From assembly GCA_947454485.1 (NCBI GenBank), contig CANGJJ010000003.1:186001-250000 (forward strand): a DNA stretch of 64,000 nt, in the 5' to 3' direction. Shown here in pieces: positions 9,056 to 18,110 of this stretch. The DNA comes from Beijerinckiaceae bacterium (GTDB lineage Bacteria > Pseudomonadota > Alphaproteobacteria > Rhizobiales > Beijerinckiaceae). A program made the translations under genes and the position numbers. The notes beneath the pieces were generated by a model. The model did not search any database. It saw nothing but the letters and a program-made list of their open reading frames with translations, and had not been told where the DNA came from. Within the stretch, counting starts at the first letter, position 1. The number at the start of each line of letters is the position of its first letter.

Positions 9056-9526
9056 ATGCTTCAGCTCTTCGCCTCTCGGAAGGGTTTTGCATTGCATCAG
9101 GATGAAAAAACTTCGGTCACACGAGAGCAGCTATTTGTTGTTTTCAGTGATCGGCTGAATGTCGACATCCGTCATGTATATGCTGATCGAGTGCCTGCAG
9201 AAGCTGTGCAGGACTTATCATTTTGCCACTTTAAGTTGCTCCAGGCTGCATTTCTCAATCAGCATGAGACTGCGTCGGAGGCTGCATCCTTGTTGCGCAG
9301 CTTATGCGTCACGCATCACGTTCAATCGAGTCTACTTGAACAGATCCAGTTCTTGGCGATCAGAGCGCTCGCGAAAAGGCTCGCAGCGCGCCGTCAGAGT
9401 CGACGAGAGCTTCTATCTGTTTCGTTGCCCATTATTCTGGATGTTGCATCTGTCATGTCGTCTGCGCTGAGTGACAAGGCGGCTGGCAATTCAATAAAAT
9501 TTGAGATGGCGGGCGAGCTTTCGTAG
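9056..9526 (+). CDS. hypothetical protein, divergent from AraC regulator
   Basis: A 156-residue open frame of unknown function. It is mostly helical (AEAVQDLSFCHFKLLQAAF, LLRSLCVTHHVQSSLLEQIQ), Leu- and Ala-rich with several Arg-rich turns, and has no signal peptide or recognisable motif. No good ribosome site precedes the ATG. It shares the AT-richer composition of the neighbouring AraC gene and could be its target. It could also be a chance frame; I rate it slightly more likely real than not. Confidence 0.4.
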   Translation: MLQLFASRKGFALHQDEKTSVTREQLFVVFSDRLNVDIRHVYADRVPAEAVQDLSFCHFKLLQAAFLNQHETASEAASLLRSLCVTHHVQSSLLEQIQFLAIRALAKRLAARRQSRRELLSVSLPIILDVASVMSSALSDKAAGNSIKFEMAGELS

Positions 9527-9669
9527 CGAGTAAGCTATGCCTTATTGAAACACATGCTTCACAATTCAATCGTCAGTATGAGAATAAGCCGCTTCCACGA
9601 TCAATGTGTTCTCTTCACACTCAACCGCTACCGAAGCGGGCGCGCATGATTCAGGGGCTGCCATGAGAA

Positions 9670-9744
9670 TGGTGGGCGATATAGGGATCGAACCTATGAC
9701 CTTCCCCGTGTGAAGGGGACGCTCTCCCGCTGAGCTAATCGCCC
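9670..9744 (-). tRNA. tRNA-Val (anticodon CAC)
   Basis: The reverse strand folds as a full cloverleaf: acceptor GGGCGAT/ATCGCCC, D arm GCTC/GAGC, anticodon stem TCCCC/GGGGA with loop TTCACAC (anticodon CAC, reading GUG), and T arm ATAGG/CCTAT with loop TTCGATC. Discriminator A is followed by an encoded CCA (9670-9672). The AT-richer patch at 7.1-9.6 kb lies directly at its 3' side. Confidence 0.95.
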
Positions 9745-9817
9745 GAGGACTGCACAGGCAGTCTCGATGGGTGTCGTTTAGGGAGCAGCCTTGATCAAGT
9801 CAAGGGCGCTCGCGTCG

Positions 9818-10495
9818 TCAGGTTCGGTCGATACTGGCCACAGCGGTCCACAGATCATCGAAATGCGAGATCACCCGGTCGGGGCCAAGTTCGCTCACCG
9901 GCACATCCGTATAGCCAAAATCCACCGCCACAACGGGCACGCGGGCGGCTTTGGCGGTGTCGATATCGGTGCGCGAGTCGCCCACCATAATGGTGCGGGC
10001 CGGATCACCGCCTGCCCGCTCGATGGTGGAGAGCAGGGCGCGGGGGTCGGGCTTCCACCAGGCGAATGTGTCTTGCCCGCAGATCGCGCGGAAGCGCTCG
10101 GCAACGCCCAGCGCCTGCAGCAGCTTGACGGAGGGGGCTTCGATTTTGTTGGTGCAGACGGCAAAGGCAAAGCCGGCGGCCTCGAACCGGTCGAGCGCGG
10201 CCTCCACGCCCTCAAACAGATGAGAATGGACGGCGACATTGGCCTCGTAATGGTCGAGGAAGTCGCGGAAGAGGGCTTCCAGCGGCGCGCCGTCAATCTG
10301 CGCGCCTGAGGCTGCAAAGCCATTGGCGATGAGCTTGCGCGCACCCATGCCGACCATTTTGCGGGCCTGAGCGGGCGAGACCGGCTGCATACCCTCACGT
10401 TTGAGGATGAAATTGAGCGTGGCCACGAGGTCATCGGCCGTTTCAGCCAAGGTCCCGTCGAGATCAAACACAATGAGAGGTGCGCTCTGCGCCAT
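9818..10495 (-). CDS. gph: phosphoglycolate phosphatase (HAD family)
   Basis: A 225-residue HAD-superfamily phosphatase, cytoplasmic, that removes phosphate from 2-phosphoglycolate formed by DNA repair or oxygenase activity. Motif I is VFDLDGTLAET (nucleophile Asp near residue 10), motif II lies in AVCTNK, motif III is the Lys of WWKPDP, and motif IV is MVGDSRTDIDTAKAA. The cap domain lies between residues about 18 and 85. Length and order match Gph. It is the only gene between tRNA-Val and the divergent secreted protein gene. Confidence 0.88.
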   Translation of the reverse strand: MAQSAPLIVFDLDGTLAETADDLVATLNFILKREGMQPVSPAQARKMVGMGARKLIANGFAASGAQIDGAPLEALFRDFLDHYEANVAVHSHLFEGVEAALDRFEAAGFAFAVCTNKIEAPSVKLLQALGVAERFRAICGQDTFAWWKPDPRALLSTIERAGGDPARTIMVGDSRTDIDTAKAARVPVVAVDFGYTDVPVSELGPDRVISHFDDLWTAVASIDRT

Positions 10496-10598
10496 CGGAC
10501 CAGCCCCATGAGATGTTGGCCGGGAGTAACCGTCAGGGCAGGCCAGATCAAGCGATTCTGGTGTAAAGTGGCGGGGTCTTGATCTTCAGGAGGCTGGA

Positions 10599-10961
10599 AT
10601 GAACTTGCTGCGTGCTGGTGCGGTTCTGGGTCTTGCACTGCTGGCTGTGCCAGCTCAGGCCGCCTCCAATTTCGAATTCATGGCCGCCCCCCAAACCGAT
10701 CTCAACCGCGTCTATCGGGTCGATAAGGCCACCGGTGAAGTCGCGGCCTGCCAATATGGCCTGCGCGAAGGCGGGGTTGGCATCACTTTATGCTATCGGC
10801 CGGGTGACGGGGCAGGGGCGCAGACCCCCAGCGAATATGGGCTGGTCGCCTCCCGCCATGAGCGCGAGGCGGGGGTCTTCCGGGTCGATCTGCGCACCGG
10901 GGCCATGTCGATCTGCTATGTGCTGACAGAGACGGTGGTCTGCACGCCTTTGGCGCGTTGA
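10599..10961 (+). CDS. small secreted protein, unknown function
   Basis: A 120-residue exported protein. The signal peptide MNLLRAGAVLGLALLAVPAQ is followed by AASNFEF. The mature part has DLNRVYRVDKATGEVAACQY and later GVFRVDLRTGAMSICYV, two similar beta-strand units with a VD(K/L)(A/R)TG turn, suggesting an internal duplication as in small repeat barrels. Four cysteines are present in the mature chain and could pair in the periplasm. Start chosen from AGGAGG six bases before ATG. I do not recognise a named family. Confidence 0.65.
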   Translation: MNLLRAGAVLGLALLAVPAQAASNFEFMAAPQTDLNRVYRVDKATGEVAACQYGLREGGVGITLCYRPGDGAGAQTPSEYGLVASRHEREAGVFRVDLRTGAMSICYVLTETVVCTPLAR

Positions 10962-11060
10962 TCCTGTCTGTGTGTGGCGGGTGAGGCTCAATTGCTTTTT
11001 GGGGCTGGGTTCGCTACCCCAAAACATCTCCTCCCCCTAGCGTGAAGAGCGCGGCCCGCC

Positions 11061-11765
11061 ATGTCTGATGCCATCGAAAATGCCAAGCGGCTCGCCGCGC
11101 AACGTGCGGCCGAACTGGTGTCCTCAGGGATGCGTCTGGGCCTTGGCACTGGCTCCACCGCGCGCCATTTCGTGGACATTATCGGCGCCAAAGTGCGCGC
11201 GGGTTTGCAGATCATCTGCGTGCCAACCTCAGAGGCAACGCGCCAGCAGGCCGAGAGCCTCGGCATTCCTCTCACCACGCTTGATGATACGCCTGAACTC
11301 GATCTCACGGTTGATGGGGCGGATGAGTTTGACGCGGATCTGACTTTGGTGAAGGGCGGCGGCGGTGCTTTGCTGCGCGAGAAGATCGTGGCCGCTGCCT
11401 CCAAACAGGTCGTCATCATCACGGATCGGTCCAAACAGGTGGATCGCCTTGGCCGTTTTCCGCTGCCGGTGGAGGTTGTGCCTTTTGGTCTTGAAGCCAC
11501 GCGCCGTCTCATCACCAAAGTTGCGGCTGATGTGGGGTGCACGGGCGCCATTCGCCTGCGCCATGATCGCGATGGCCGTGTTTTCGTCACCGATGGTGGT
11601 CATTACATTCTCGACTGCGCCTTTGGCGCGATCCCTGATGCGCCTGCACTGGCGCGCGGTCTTGTTGCGATTCCCGGTGTTGTGGAACACGGCCTGTTCA
11701 TTGGCCTCGCAAAGGCCGTCATCGTAGCAGATGCATCGGGCGTCGACGTTTTTGGCGATTTGTAA
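11061..11765 (+). CDS. rpiA: ribose-5-phosphate isomerase A
   Basis: A 234-residue cytoplasmic enzyme interconverting ribose-5-phosphate and ribulose-5-phosphate in the pentose phosphate pathway. Family motifs are clear: [15 protein letters not shown] (phosphate-binding), [20 protein letters not shown] with the acidic catalytic pair, then ALLREKIVA, and [15 protein letters not shown]. The C terminus is GIVEHGLF-like ([19 protein letters not shown]). Length is standard. The DUF2059 protein gene starts 23 bases downstream and glutathione reductase follows, so the three may form one transcript. Confidence 0.97.
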   Translation: MSDAIENAKRLAAQRAAELVSSGMRLGLGTGSTARHFVDIIGAKVRAGLQIICVPTSEATRQQAESLGIPLTTLDDTPELDLTVDGADEFDADLTLVKGGGGALLREKIVAAASKQVVIITDRSKQVDRLGRFPLPVEVVPFGLEATRRLITKVAADVGCTGAIRLRHDRDGRVFVTDGGHYILDCAFGAIPDAPALARGLVAIPGVVEHGLFIGLAKAVIVADASGVDVFGDL

Positions 11766-11788
11766 AAGTCGCAAACAGGAGAAGCACG

Positions 11789-12313
11789 ATGAGCAAGTCC
11801 CTCGCCTATGCAGCAGTCTTGGCCCTATCGCTCGTGGCAGCACCGGCCTTTGCGCAGGCCCCTGCTGCTCCAGCACCCACAGCCGCCGCCACCGTTTCAG
11901 CGAGCCATTTTGCTGTGGCACGTGAGCTGGTCATGGCGAGCGGTCTCAGCCGCTCTTTCGCAGGCGTCATTCCCGAAATGATCGTCAAGATGAACCAGAC
12001 CTATGCTGTCAGCCGTCCTGATCTGTCGAAAGATCTGCGCGCAACGCTTGAGAGCTTGCAGGCTGAGTTCAATGGCTGGTCAGGCGAGATCGTCGATATT
12101 GCCGCGCGCGTTTACACAGCGGTCATGACCGAACAGGAATGCAAAGAGGCGCTGGCCTTGTTCCAGACAGCCGCGGGCAAGAAATATGTCGAAGTGCAGC
12201 CCACGATCTTCGTCAATGTCGCGCCCGTTGTTGAGCAATGGAGCAAGGCGATGTCGGCGCGCATGCTGAACCGCGTACGCGAAGAGATGAAGAAGAAGGG
12301 CCACGATATGTGA
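11789..12313 (+). CDS. DUF2059 domain secreted protein
   Basis: A 174-residue exported protein. The signal peptide (MSKSLAYAAVLALSLVAAP, then AFAQ) is followed by an Ala/Pro-rich linker. The DUF2059 region covers residues about 85-160, with the signature YTAVMTEQECKEALALFQTA and AGKKYVEVQPTIF. DUF2059 proteins are periplasmic helical proteins of unknown role. AGGAG lies before the ATG. A 7-bp hairpin (GTGAGCC/GGCTCAC, 12310-12327) spans the stop codon and may attenuate read-through into gor. Confidence 0.85.
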   Translation: MSKSLAYAAVLALSLVAAPAFAQAPAAPAPTAAATVSASHFAVARELVMASGLSRSFAGVIPEMIVKMNQTYAVSRPDLSKDLRATLESLQAEFNGWSGEIVDIAARVYTAVMTEQECKEALALFQTAAGKKYVEVQPTIFVNVAPVVEQWSKAMSARMLNRVREEMKKKGHDM

Positions 12314-12356
12314 GCCCACAGGCTCACATCTCCATTACTCCTGAAAGGCGCGTCCC

Positions 12357-13736
12357 ATGAGCAGCTATGATGTGGATCTTTTCGTCATCGGCGCAGGCTC
12401 AGGCGGTGTGCGCGCGGGCCGTATCGCGGCAACCCATGGCGCAAGCGTCATGGTGGCGGAGGAGTTTCGTATTGGCGGCACCTGCGTCATTCGCGGCTGC
12501 GTGCCCAAGAAGCTCTATGCCTATGCCAGCCGCTTTGCCGATGAGTTCGAAGATGCGGCAGGCTTTGGTTGGACGCTGCCACAAAAGCCCAGCTTCGATT
12601 GGTCCTTTCTGGTCGCAGCGAAAGAAAAAGAGATCACCCGCCTGTCGGGTCTCTATCGCGCCAATCTCGACCGTAATGGCGTGAAGATGGTGGATGCGCG
12701 CGCCACCGTGCTCGATCCCCATCGCGTGAAGCTCTCTGATGGGCGCGAGATCAGCGCCAAATATATTCTCGTTGCCACGGGTGCGACCCCCGCGATGGAG
12801 CCTGCCATTCCCGGCATTGAGTTGGCTGTCACCTCGAACGAAGTTTTCGATCTGCCAGCTTTGCCCAAGCGCCTCTTTGTCATTGGCGGTGGTTATATTG
12901 CGGTGGAATTTGCCAGCGTCTTCGCGCGCCTTGGCACCAAGGTCCATCAAGCCATGCGCGCGGATAATGTGCTGCGCGGTTTTGATGGCGATATGCGCAA
13001 TGGCGTGCGCGATGCGCTCAGCCATGCTGGCGTTCAATTCCACTTCGGCACTCTGCCTACCAAGATCGAAAAGAGCGGCGATACTTTGCGTGTGACCTTG
13101 TCGAGTGGTGAGACGCTCGACTTTGACCAGGTGCTGGTTGCAACCGGGCGCATTCCCCATACGCGCGGGCTAGGCCTTGAGGCGGCGGGCGTCGAGCTTG
13201 ATCAGCAGGGCGCGGTGAAGGTCGATGCTTATTCGCGCACCAATGTGCCCTCGATCTATGCGGTGGGCGATGTCACCAATCGCGTCAATCTCACGCCCGT
13301 TGCCATTCGCGAAGGCCATGCTTTTGCCGACACGGTTTTCGGCGGCAAGGACATCACAGTCTCGCATGAGCATATTGCGACCGCCGTCTTCACCACGCCC
13401 GAGATCGGCACGGTGGGCCTGTCGGAAGAAGATGCCCGCGCCGCCTATGATGTGGTCGATATTTATGCGACCAGCTTCCGCCCGATGAAGGCGACGCTCT
13501 CTGGCCGCGCCGAAAAGACCATTATGAAGATCGTGGTCGATGGCAAAACGGACCGGGTCTTGGGCGTCCATGTGCTGGGCCATGATGCGGGTGAAATGGC
13601 GCAGCTGCTTGGTATTGCTGTGAAGATGGGCGCGACCAAGGCCGACTTTGACGCCACGATGGCCGTCCACCCCACCGCTGCTGAAGAGCTTGTGACCCTG
13701 CGCAGCCGCACGGCGCGCTATGAGCGCGGCGCCTGA
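12357..13736 (+). CDS. gor: glutathione-disulfide reductase
   Basis: A 459-residue FAD- and NADPH-dependent homodimer reducing oxidised glutathione in the cytoplasm. Residues 8-30 hold the FAD motif GAGSGGVRAGRIAATHGA; the redox disulfide is in GGTCVIRGCVPKKL; the NADPH-binding motif is GGGYIAVEFASVFARLG; the second FAD motif is YAVGDVTNRVNLTPVA; and the C-terminal catalytic pair is in MAVHPTAAEELVT (His and Glu). All key residues of the family are present. It follows the DUF2059 gene by 43 bases and is closed by a terminator at 13757-13790. Confidence 0.95.
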   Translation: MSSYDVDLFVIGAGSGGVRAGRIAATHGASVMVAEEFRIGGTCVIRGCVPKKLYAYASRFADEFEDAAGFGWTLPQKPSFDWSFLVAAKEKEITRLSGLYRANLDRNGVKMVDARATVLDPHRVKLSDGREISAKYILVATGATPAMEPAIPGIELAVTSNEVFDLPALPKRLFVIGGGYIAVEFASVFARLGTKVHQAMRADNVLRGFDGDMRNGVRDALSHAGVQFHFGTLPTKIEKSGDTLRVTLSSGETLDFDQVLVATGRIPHTRGLGLEAAGVELDQQGAVKVDAYSRTNVPSIYAVGDVTNRVNLTPVAIREGHAFADTVFGGKDITVSHEHIATAVFTTPEIGTVGLSEEDARAAYDVVDIYATSFRPMKATLSGRAEKTIMKIVVDGKTDRVLGVHVLGHDAGEMAQLLGIAVKMGATKADFDATMAVHPTAAEELVTLRSRTARYERGA

Positions 13737-13756
13737 CGGCCACACCAGCCCTTGCC

Positions 13757-13790
13757 GCGACCGCCCCCTTCTTTCGGGTTGGTCGCTTTT
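13757..13790 (+). terminator. Rho-independent terminator of gor
   Basis: A hairpin with outer stem GCGACC/GGTCGC and an inner CCC/GGG pairing around TTCTTTC, followed by TTTTTAG. It lies 20 bases after the gor stop. Confidence 0.75.
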
Positions 13791-13821
13791 TAGCGGCCTC
13801 TTGTGTATAAACCCTGCTTTC

Positions 13822-13843
13822 CGCGCCCCTGAAAGGGGGCGCG
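13822..13843 (+). promoter_or_regulatory. GC-rich hairpin in the 5' leader of the DAHP synthase gene
   Basis: A perfect 8-bp stem CGCGCCCC/GGGGCGCG with loop TGAAAG ends 26 bases before the start codon. GTATAAAC a little upstream could be a -10 element, placing the hairpin at or near the 5' end of the mRNA, where it may stabilise it. No leader peptide or T-run accompanies it. Confidence 0.35.
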
Positions 13844-13869
13844 ACCCATTCGAGTGGAGTTGAAGAGCC

Positions 13870-15246
13870 ATGTCCGCGTGGTCCCCCGACAGCTGGAGAT
13901 CCAAGCCCATTCAGCAGGCGCCGAGCTTTCCTGATCAAGGAGCCTTGGCCGATGTTGAGCGTCAGCTGGCCGGTTTTCCGCCCCTCGTTTTTGCTGGTGA
14001 AGCGCGCAAGCTGAAACGCGCTCTGGCCAAGGTTGCTGCAGGCGAGGCTTTCTTGCTCCAGGGCGGCGATTGCGCCGAGAGCTTTGCAGAACATTCGGCT
14101 GACAATATCCGCGACTTCTTCCGCGTCTTTTTGCAGATGGCGGTGGTGCTGACTTTTGGTGCGGCTTTGCCGGTGGTGAAAGTGGGGCGCATCGCGGGCC
14201 AGTTCGCCAAGCCACGCACCAACCCCACCGAAATGTATAATGGTGTCGAGCTGCCGATCTATCGCGGTGACATCATCAATGACAGCGCCTTTGATCTCAA
14301 AGCGCGCACGCCCGATCCTGATCGTCAGCTGCAGGCCTATCGCCAGTCAGCCGCAACGCTCAACCTCATCCGCGCTTTTGCTTGGGGTGGTTACGCCAAT
14401 CTTGAAAATGCGCATCGCTGGATGCTGGGCTTTGTGAAAGACAGCCCGCAGTCGGGTCGCTATCAGGAATTGGCAGATCGCATCACCGAGACACTCGGCT
14501 TCATGCGCGCCATCGGTCTGAACCCCGAAGAGCATCAAGAACTGAGCCGTACGGATTTCTATACGTCGCATGAGGCTTTGCTGCTGGGCTATGAGCAGGC
14601 GATGACGCGCACGGATTCGACGAGTGGCGATCCTTATGCCACGTCAGGCCATATGATCTGGATCGGTGATCGCACGCGTCAGGCCGATCATGCTCATATT
14701 GAATATTGCCGTGGCGTGAAGAATCCCATCGGTCTCAAATGCGGTCCTTCGCTCAAGCCAGATGACATGCTGCGCTTGATCGACATTCTCAATCCCGCCA
14801 ATGAGCCCGGACGCCTGACGCTCATCGCGCGCTTTGGCTCGGACAAGGTTGGCGATCATCTGCCTGCCTTGATCCGCGCGGTGGAGCGCGAAGGTCATAA
14901 AGTCGTGTGGTCCTGCGACCCCATGCATGGCAATACGATCTCGGCCAATGGTTTCAAGACGCGCCCCTTCGAGCGCATTATGAGCGAGATCCGCAGCTTC
15001 TTTGCCATTCATCAGGCTGAGGGCACTTATGCGGGCGGTGTGCATCTGGAAATGACGGGCAAGAATGTCACCGAATGTACCGGTGGTGCGCGCGCCATTT
15101 CAGAAGGCGAATTGTCGGATCGCTACCACACATTCTGCGACCCGCGCCTCAATGCGGAACAGGCGATTGAAGTCGCCTTCTTGATCGCTGAATTGTTGAA
15201 GACAGAGCGCGCGCGTGTTGCGCCTAAAACTGAAGCTGCCGAATAA
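13870..15246 (+). CDS. class II 3-deoxy-7-phosphoheptulonate synthase (DAHP synthase)
   Basis: A 458-residue cytoplasmic enzyme joining phosphoenolpyruvate and erythrose-4-phosphate, the entry step of the shikimate pathway. Class II (plant/Mycobacterium-type) motifs are clear: [14 protein letters not shown], the [18 protein letters not shown] stretch, [10 protein letters not shown], and [11 protein letters not shown] with metal and substrate ligands; the C terminus has [18 protein letters not shown]. Length is standard. GGAG lies near the ATG. It stands alone between two terminators. Feedback control is likely by aromatic amino acids, but no leader peptide is seen. Confidence 0.95.
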   Translation: MSAWSPDSWRSKPIQQAPSFPDQGALADVERQLAGFPPLVFAGEARKLKRALAKVAAGEAFLLQGGDCAESFAEHSADNIRDFFRVFLQMAVVLTFGAALPVVKVGRIAGQFAKPRTNPTEMYNGVELPIYRGDIINDSAFDLKARTPDPDRQLQAYRQSAATLNLIRAFAWGGYANLENAHRWMLGFVKDSPQSGRYQELADRITETLGFMRAIGLNPEEHQELSRTDFYTSHEALLLGYEQAMTRTDSTSGDPYATSGHMIWIGDRTRQADHAHIEYCRGVKNPIGLKCGPSLKPDDMLRLIDILNPANEPGRLTLIARFGSDKVGDHLPALIRAVEREGHKVVWSCDPMHGNTISANGFKTRPFERIMSEIRSFFAIHQAEGTYAGGVHLEMTGKNVTECTGGARAISEGELSDRYHTFCDPRLNAEQAIEVAFLIAELLKTERARVAPKTEAAE

Positions 15247-15270
15247 GGCTTTACGCTTCACAAAAGATTA

Positions 15271-15296
15271 CGGGGGCCGAAGCCCCCGTTTTTTTT
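15271..15296 (+). terminator. strong Rho-independent terminator after DAHP synthase
   Basis: A perfect 7-bp stem CGGGGGC/GCCCCCG with loop CGAA followed by eight T residues. It lies 25 bases after the stop and overlaps the 3' end of the convergent binding-protein gene. Confidence 0.9.
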
Positions 15297-16257
15297 ATCG
15301 CTTTGGCAGTGGTGCCGGGATCTGGATCAGATCTTTCAATTGCTCCTCGCTCAAGGGTGCGGAGAGGAATTTGAAATTGATCGCCTCCTTCATCACTTTG
15401 TCGACGCCATTGATCTTGTCGGGCTCAAGCGCTGAGCGTGGGAAGAAGCCATCGCGCGAGCGACGCGCCAGATCGACCGAAATGCCCAGCCAATCGGCAA
15501 AGACCTTCAGTGACTCTTCATTCGTATACATATAGTCCACCGTGTCGCGGTAAGCCTGCATGTATCGAGAGAGCTGGTCGCGCTTGGTGTTCAGCACATT
15601 GATATTCGTGCCGATGATGCGCACCGTCTGATCTTTGAACGAAGTGTCATTGCCCGATGCAAGGAAGCGAATTTCCTTGCGGTCCATCTGTTCGACACCA
15701 AAGGGCGGTGCAGCCCAGCCAATATCAACCTGACCAGACATGACCTGCGTCAGGGACGAGGGCGGGCTGCCTGTTGCAACGGGCTTGGCCTTTGCACCCA
15801 ATTCGCTGATGAAGGCATTCACCACACCATGTGTTGAAGCGCCATTGGTCGAATAAGAAATCGTGCGGCCTTCAGTGTCTTTGATATTTTTGATGGGCGA
15901 GTCACCGCGCACATACCAGAACAGATCCTGCGCGCCTGTGATTTCAGAGCCCAAAATGCGAATGGGCGCGCCCTTTGAATAGGCAGCCATGGCGCCAATC
16001 GTGCCGATGGCGATACCAACATCAACAGCGCCGCTGATGACCGCTTGCTGCGTTTCACCGCTGCCCTGTGTGTAGAGAATTTCGAGATCGAGGCCGTATT
16101 TTTTGAAGATGCCGGCGCGCTTGCCAATCTCAGACACGGATGTGTCCCAGTTGCCGCGTTGACCAGCGGCCACTTTCAACATCTCTTGTGCGCTCGCAAC
16201 GGACGCGCCCAGCACGGATGCTATGGCCACCCCGGCCCAAAGTGCGAGTTTGTTCAT
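15295..16257 (-). CDS. ABC transporter substrate-binding protein (NMT1/SsuA-like), orphan
   Basis: A 320-residue periplasmic receptor with a signal peptide (MNKLALWAGVAIASVLGASV, then ASAQ). Residues 40-60 (AGIFKKYGLDLEILYTQG) and VISGAVDVGIAIGT are the NMT1/THI5-like pattern seen in receptors for sulfonates, taurine, riboflavin precursors or aromatic acids. It is the last gene of the eight-gene minus-strand operon that starts at 23346. No ABC permease or ATPase is encoded nearby, so it must share membrane parts encoded elsewhere or act as a sensor. The context suggests an aromatic or heterocyclic acid ligand; this is inference. Confidence 0.85.
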   Translation of the reverse strand: MNKLALWAGVAIASVLGASVASAQEMLKVAAGQRGNWDTSVSEIGKRAGIFKKYGLDLEILYTQGSGETQQAVISGAVDVGIAIGTIGAMAAYSKGAPIRILGSEITGAQDLFWYVRGDSPIKNIKDTEGRTISYSTNGASTHGVVNAFISELGAKAKPVATGSPPSSLTQVMSGQVDIGWAAPPFGVEQMDRKEIRFLASGNDTSFKDQTVRIIGTNINVLNTKRDQLSRYMQAYRDTVDYMYTNEESLKVFADWLGISVDLARRSRDGFFPRSALEPDKINGVDKVMKEAINFKFLSAPLSEEQLKDLIQIPAPLPKR

Positions 16258-16367
16258 GCGAATCTCCCTTCACCTGGCCCTGTTCAAGGACCTTGGCAGC
16301 GTCTCAGGCTTGCGCGCGCAAGGCCAATGACAAAATTGTGCTTTGGCTGCGCGCTCAGGGATATGTG

Positions 16368-17276
16368 TCAGGTGGCAAGCCCGTGCTTGCGTAAAAAGGC
16401 GATCATGGAGTCGCGGCAGGCCTGCGGATTTTCAATCTGCAGCAAATGGCCTGTCTCGGGGATCGCGTCATAGTCATAGCCGCCCTCAATCGCGAGAGCC
16501 TGATTGGCGACGCCGGTGGGCGGTGCACCCTTCCACTCAGGATCAGCGCCAATCATCTTCACCGGCCCGCCATAGAGCGAGGCAGGCGGCCACAGCTCGA
16601 GGGTCAAAGCAGCAAGATAGATTGAGGCTTCGAGTTCGCGGCGGCAGGTGAGTGTATAGCGGCCCTCGCCATCAGGACGCAGAACGGCTTTGGCCATATC
16701 TTCGCGCGCCTGCGGCAGCCAGCGGCTCTGACCACGGCTTTCATTGAAGAGTTGATGCAGATCTTCGGGGCTATCGAATGTATCGGGGCGGTTCATCGAA
16801 AATTCGATGAGCTTGCCCTCGAAGACGCGCATGGCTTCGTAGAATTTATGGCCACGCGGCGGCACATTCGGCGGATCAAACAGAACGAGCGCATCCCACA
16901 CCCATTCCATCGTCGTGGCATGTTTCATCGCAGCGCGTGAGGACATGGAGTGGCACACAGCCACTGTCTTCTTCACGCCGAGCGTTGCATCAATGCCGCG
17001 ACGGATGGAGCCCATGTCGCGGGCCATTTGCAGATAGTTGTGACCATCTGCACCGGTGGGTTCATTGTGGCCGTGGTTGCGCATGTCGAACAAAACGACA
17101 TCGTAATCAGCCAGCAGTGGCTCCCAGAACACGCGATACCCATCCACGGCAAAACCATTGCCGTGGGTGATTGCAAGGCGCGTCTTGCTGCTATTGGCAA
17201 AGTGCCGACAATGCACCTTCGTCCCATCATCCATGACGAGGTCGAAGGCTTGATCGGGACGACGAATGTCGGACAT
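16368..17276 (-). CDS. alpha/beta hydrolase
   Basis: A 302-residue alpha/beta-hydrolase, cytoplasmic. The oxyanion segment is ITHGNGFAVDGYRVFW, the strand motif DMRNHGHNEPTG follows, the nucleophile elbow is VCHSMSS (Ser near residue 110), and the catalytic His is in PETGHLLQIENPQ. The order is that of C-C bond hydrolases and enol-lactonases. It sits 13 bases after a second alpha/beta hydrolase gene in the minus-strand operon, so the pair may act in sequence on ring-opened products. Exact reaction unknown. Confidence 0.8.
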   Translation of the reverse strand: MSDIRRPDQAFDLVMDDGTKVHCRHFANSSKTRLAITHGNGFAVDGYRVFWEPLLADYDVVLFDMRNHGHNEPTGADGHNYLQMARDMGSIRRGIDATLGVKKTVAVCHSMSSRAAMKHATTMEWVWDALVLFDPPNVPPRGHKFYEAMRVFEGKLIEFSMNRPDTFDSPEDLHQLFNESRGQSRWLPQAREDMAKAVLRPDGEGRYTLTCRRELEASIYLAALTLELWPPASLYGGPVKMIGADPEWKGAPPTGVANQALAIEGGYDYDAIPETGHLLQIENPQACRDSMIAFLRKHGLAT

Positions 17277-17289
17277 GCCCGCAGTTTCC

Positions 17290-18081
17290 TTACTTATGCT
17301 TGGCGAGGAAGGCTTCGAGTGCCTTCTGGAAATCAGCCGGATTTTCGAGCGCAGTGATATGGCCCGCCTCGGGGATGATCACATGTTCCGCGCCGGGGAT
17401 TTTGGCAGCCGCTTCACCCAAAGCCTCAGGCGGTGCGCCCTTGTCCTTGGCACCGCCCAGGATGAGGGTGGGCACACGAATTTCGTGCAGGCGCGGACCG
17501 AAGGAGAGAGTCTTCAGCGCTTCGCAGCAACCTTCATGACCCATCTTCGTCGTCGTGCGGATCATCTGACGCACGCGATCAAGAACGGGCGGATTTTTCG
17601 CGCGTGTCTCGGGCGTAAACCAACGCTCGATCGTGGGCTCCACAACGCCTTCCATGCCCTTTTCATTGGCAAGGTCGATGCGGTGCTGGAAGTAAGCGGC
17701 ATAGTCGGGCGGTGCATCAGGACGCGAGTCGCAAGCCGTGAGGCTGATGAGGCGATTGGCATGATCCATCGCAAGGCCATAACCCATCATGCCGCCAATC
17801 GACAGCCCGACCCAATGGGCACGGTCGATCTTCAGCGCGTCCATGATGCCCAAGGCATCCTTGATGATCATGGGGAAGCTATAGGGACCGGGCGTGGCGG
17901 GGCTCTGCCCGTGACCACGATGATCGAAACGCACGCAGCGATAGCGATCCTTCAGGCCAGCCACAACATCATCCCACAGGGTGAGGTTGTTCGCCAGCGC
18001 ATGGGAGAAGATGACGCAAGGCGCACCTTCAGGGCCATCAATCTGCACATTCAACTGCGTGCCGTTGGTTTCGATCAACAT
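17290..18081 (-). CDS. alpha/beta hydrolase, 3-oxoadipate enol-lactonase-like
   Basis: A 263-residue alpha/beta-hydrolase that closely follows the PcaD layout: FSHALANNLTLWDDVVAGLK (oxyanion loop), RFDHRGHGQSPATPGPYS, nucleophile GLSIGGMMG near residue 103, and catalytic His in PEAGHITALENP. PcaD hydrolyses 3-oxoadipate enol-lactone in the beta-ketoadipate pathway. Here no pcaB, pcaC or pca transferase genes accompany it, so I do not assign pcaD; a related lactone or ester in the island's own pathway is more likely. It lies 29 bases downstream of the cupin gene in the same operon. Confidence 0.82.
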   Translation of the reverse strand: MLIETNGTQLNVQIDGPEGAPCVIFSHALANNLTLWDDVVAGLKDRYRCVRFDHRGHGQSPATPGPYSFPMIIKDALGIMDALKIDRAHWVGLSIGGMMGYGLAMDHANRLISLTACDSRPDAPPDYAAYFQHRIDLANEKGMEGVVEPTIERWFTPETRAKNPPVLDRVRQMIRTTTKMGHEGCCEALKTLSFGPRLHEIRVPTLILGGAKDKGAPPEALGEAAAKIPGAEHVIIPEAGHITALENPADFQKALEAFLAKHK

Positions 18082-18110
18082 GCTACTCTCCTTGCCCGGT
18101 CCCTTTGGTC

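Noticed and set aside
9670-9744. tRNA-Val as the attachment site of a mobile island
   Set aside because: No integrase and no repeat of the tRNA 3' end was found on the far side of the AT-richer patch; kept only as a low-interest observation.
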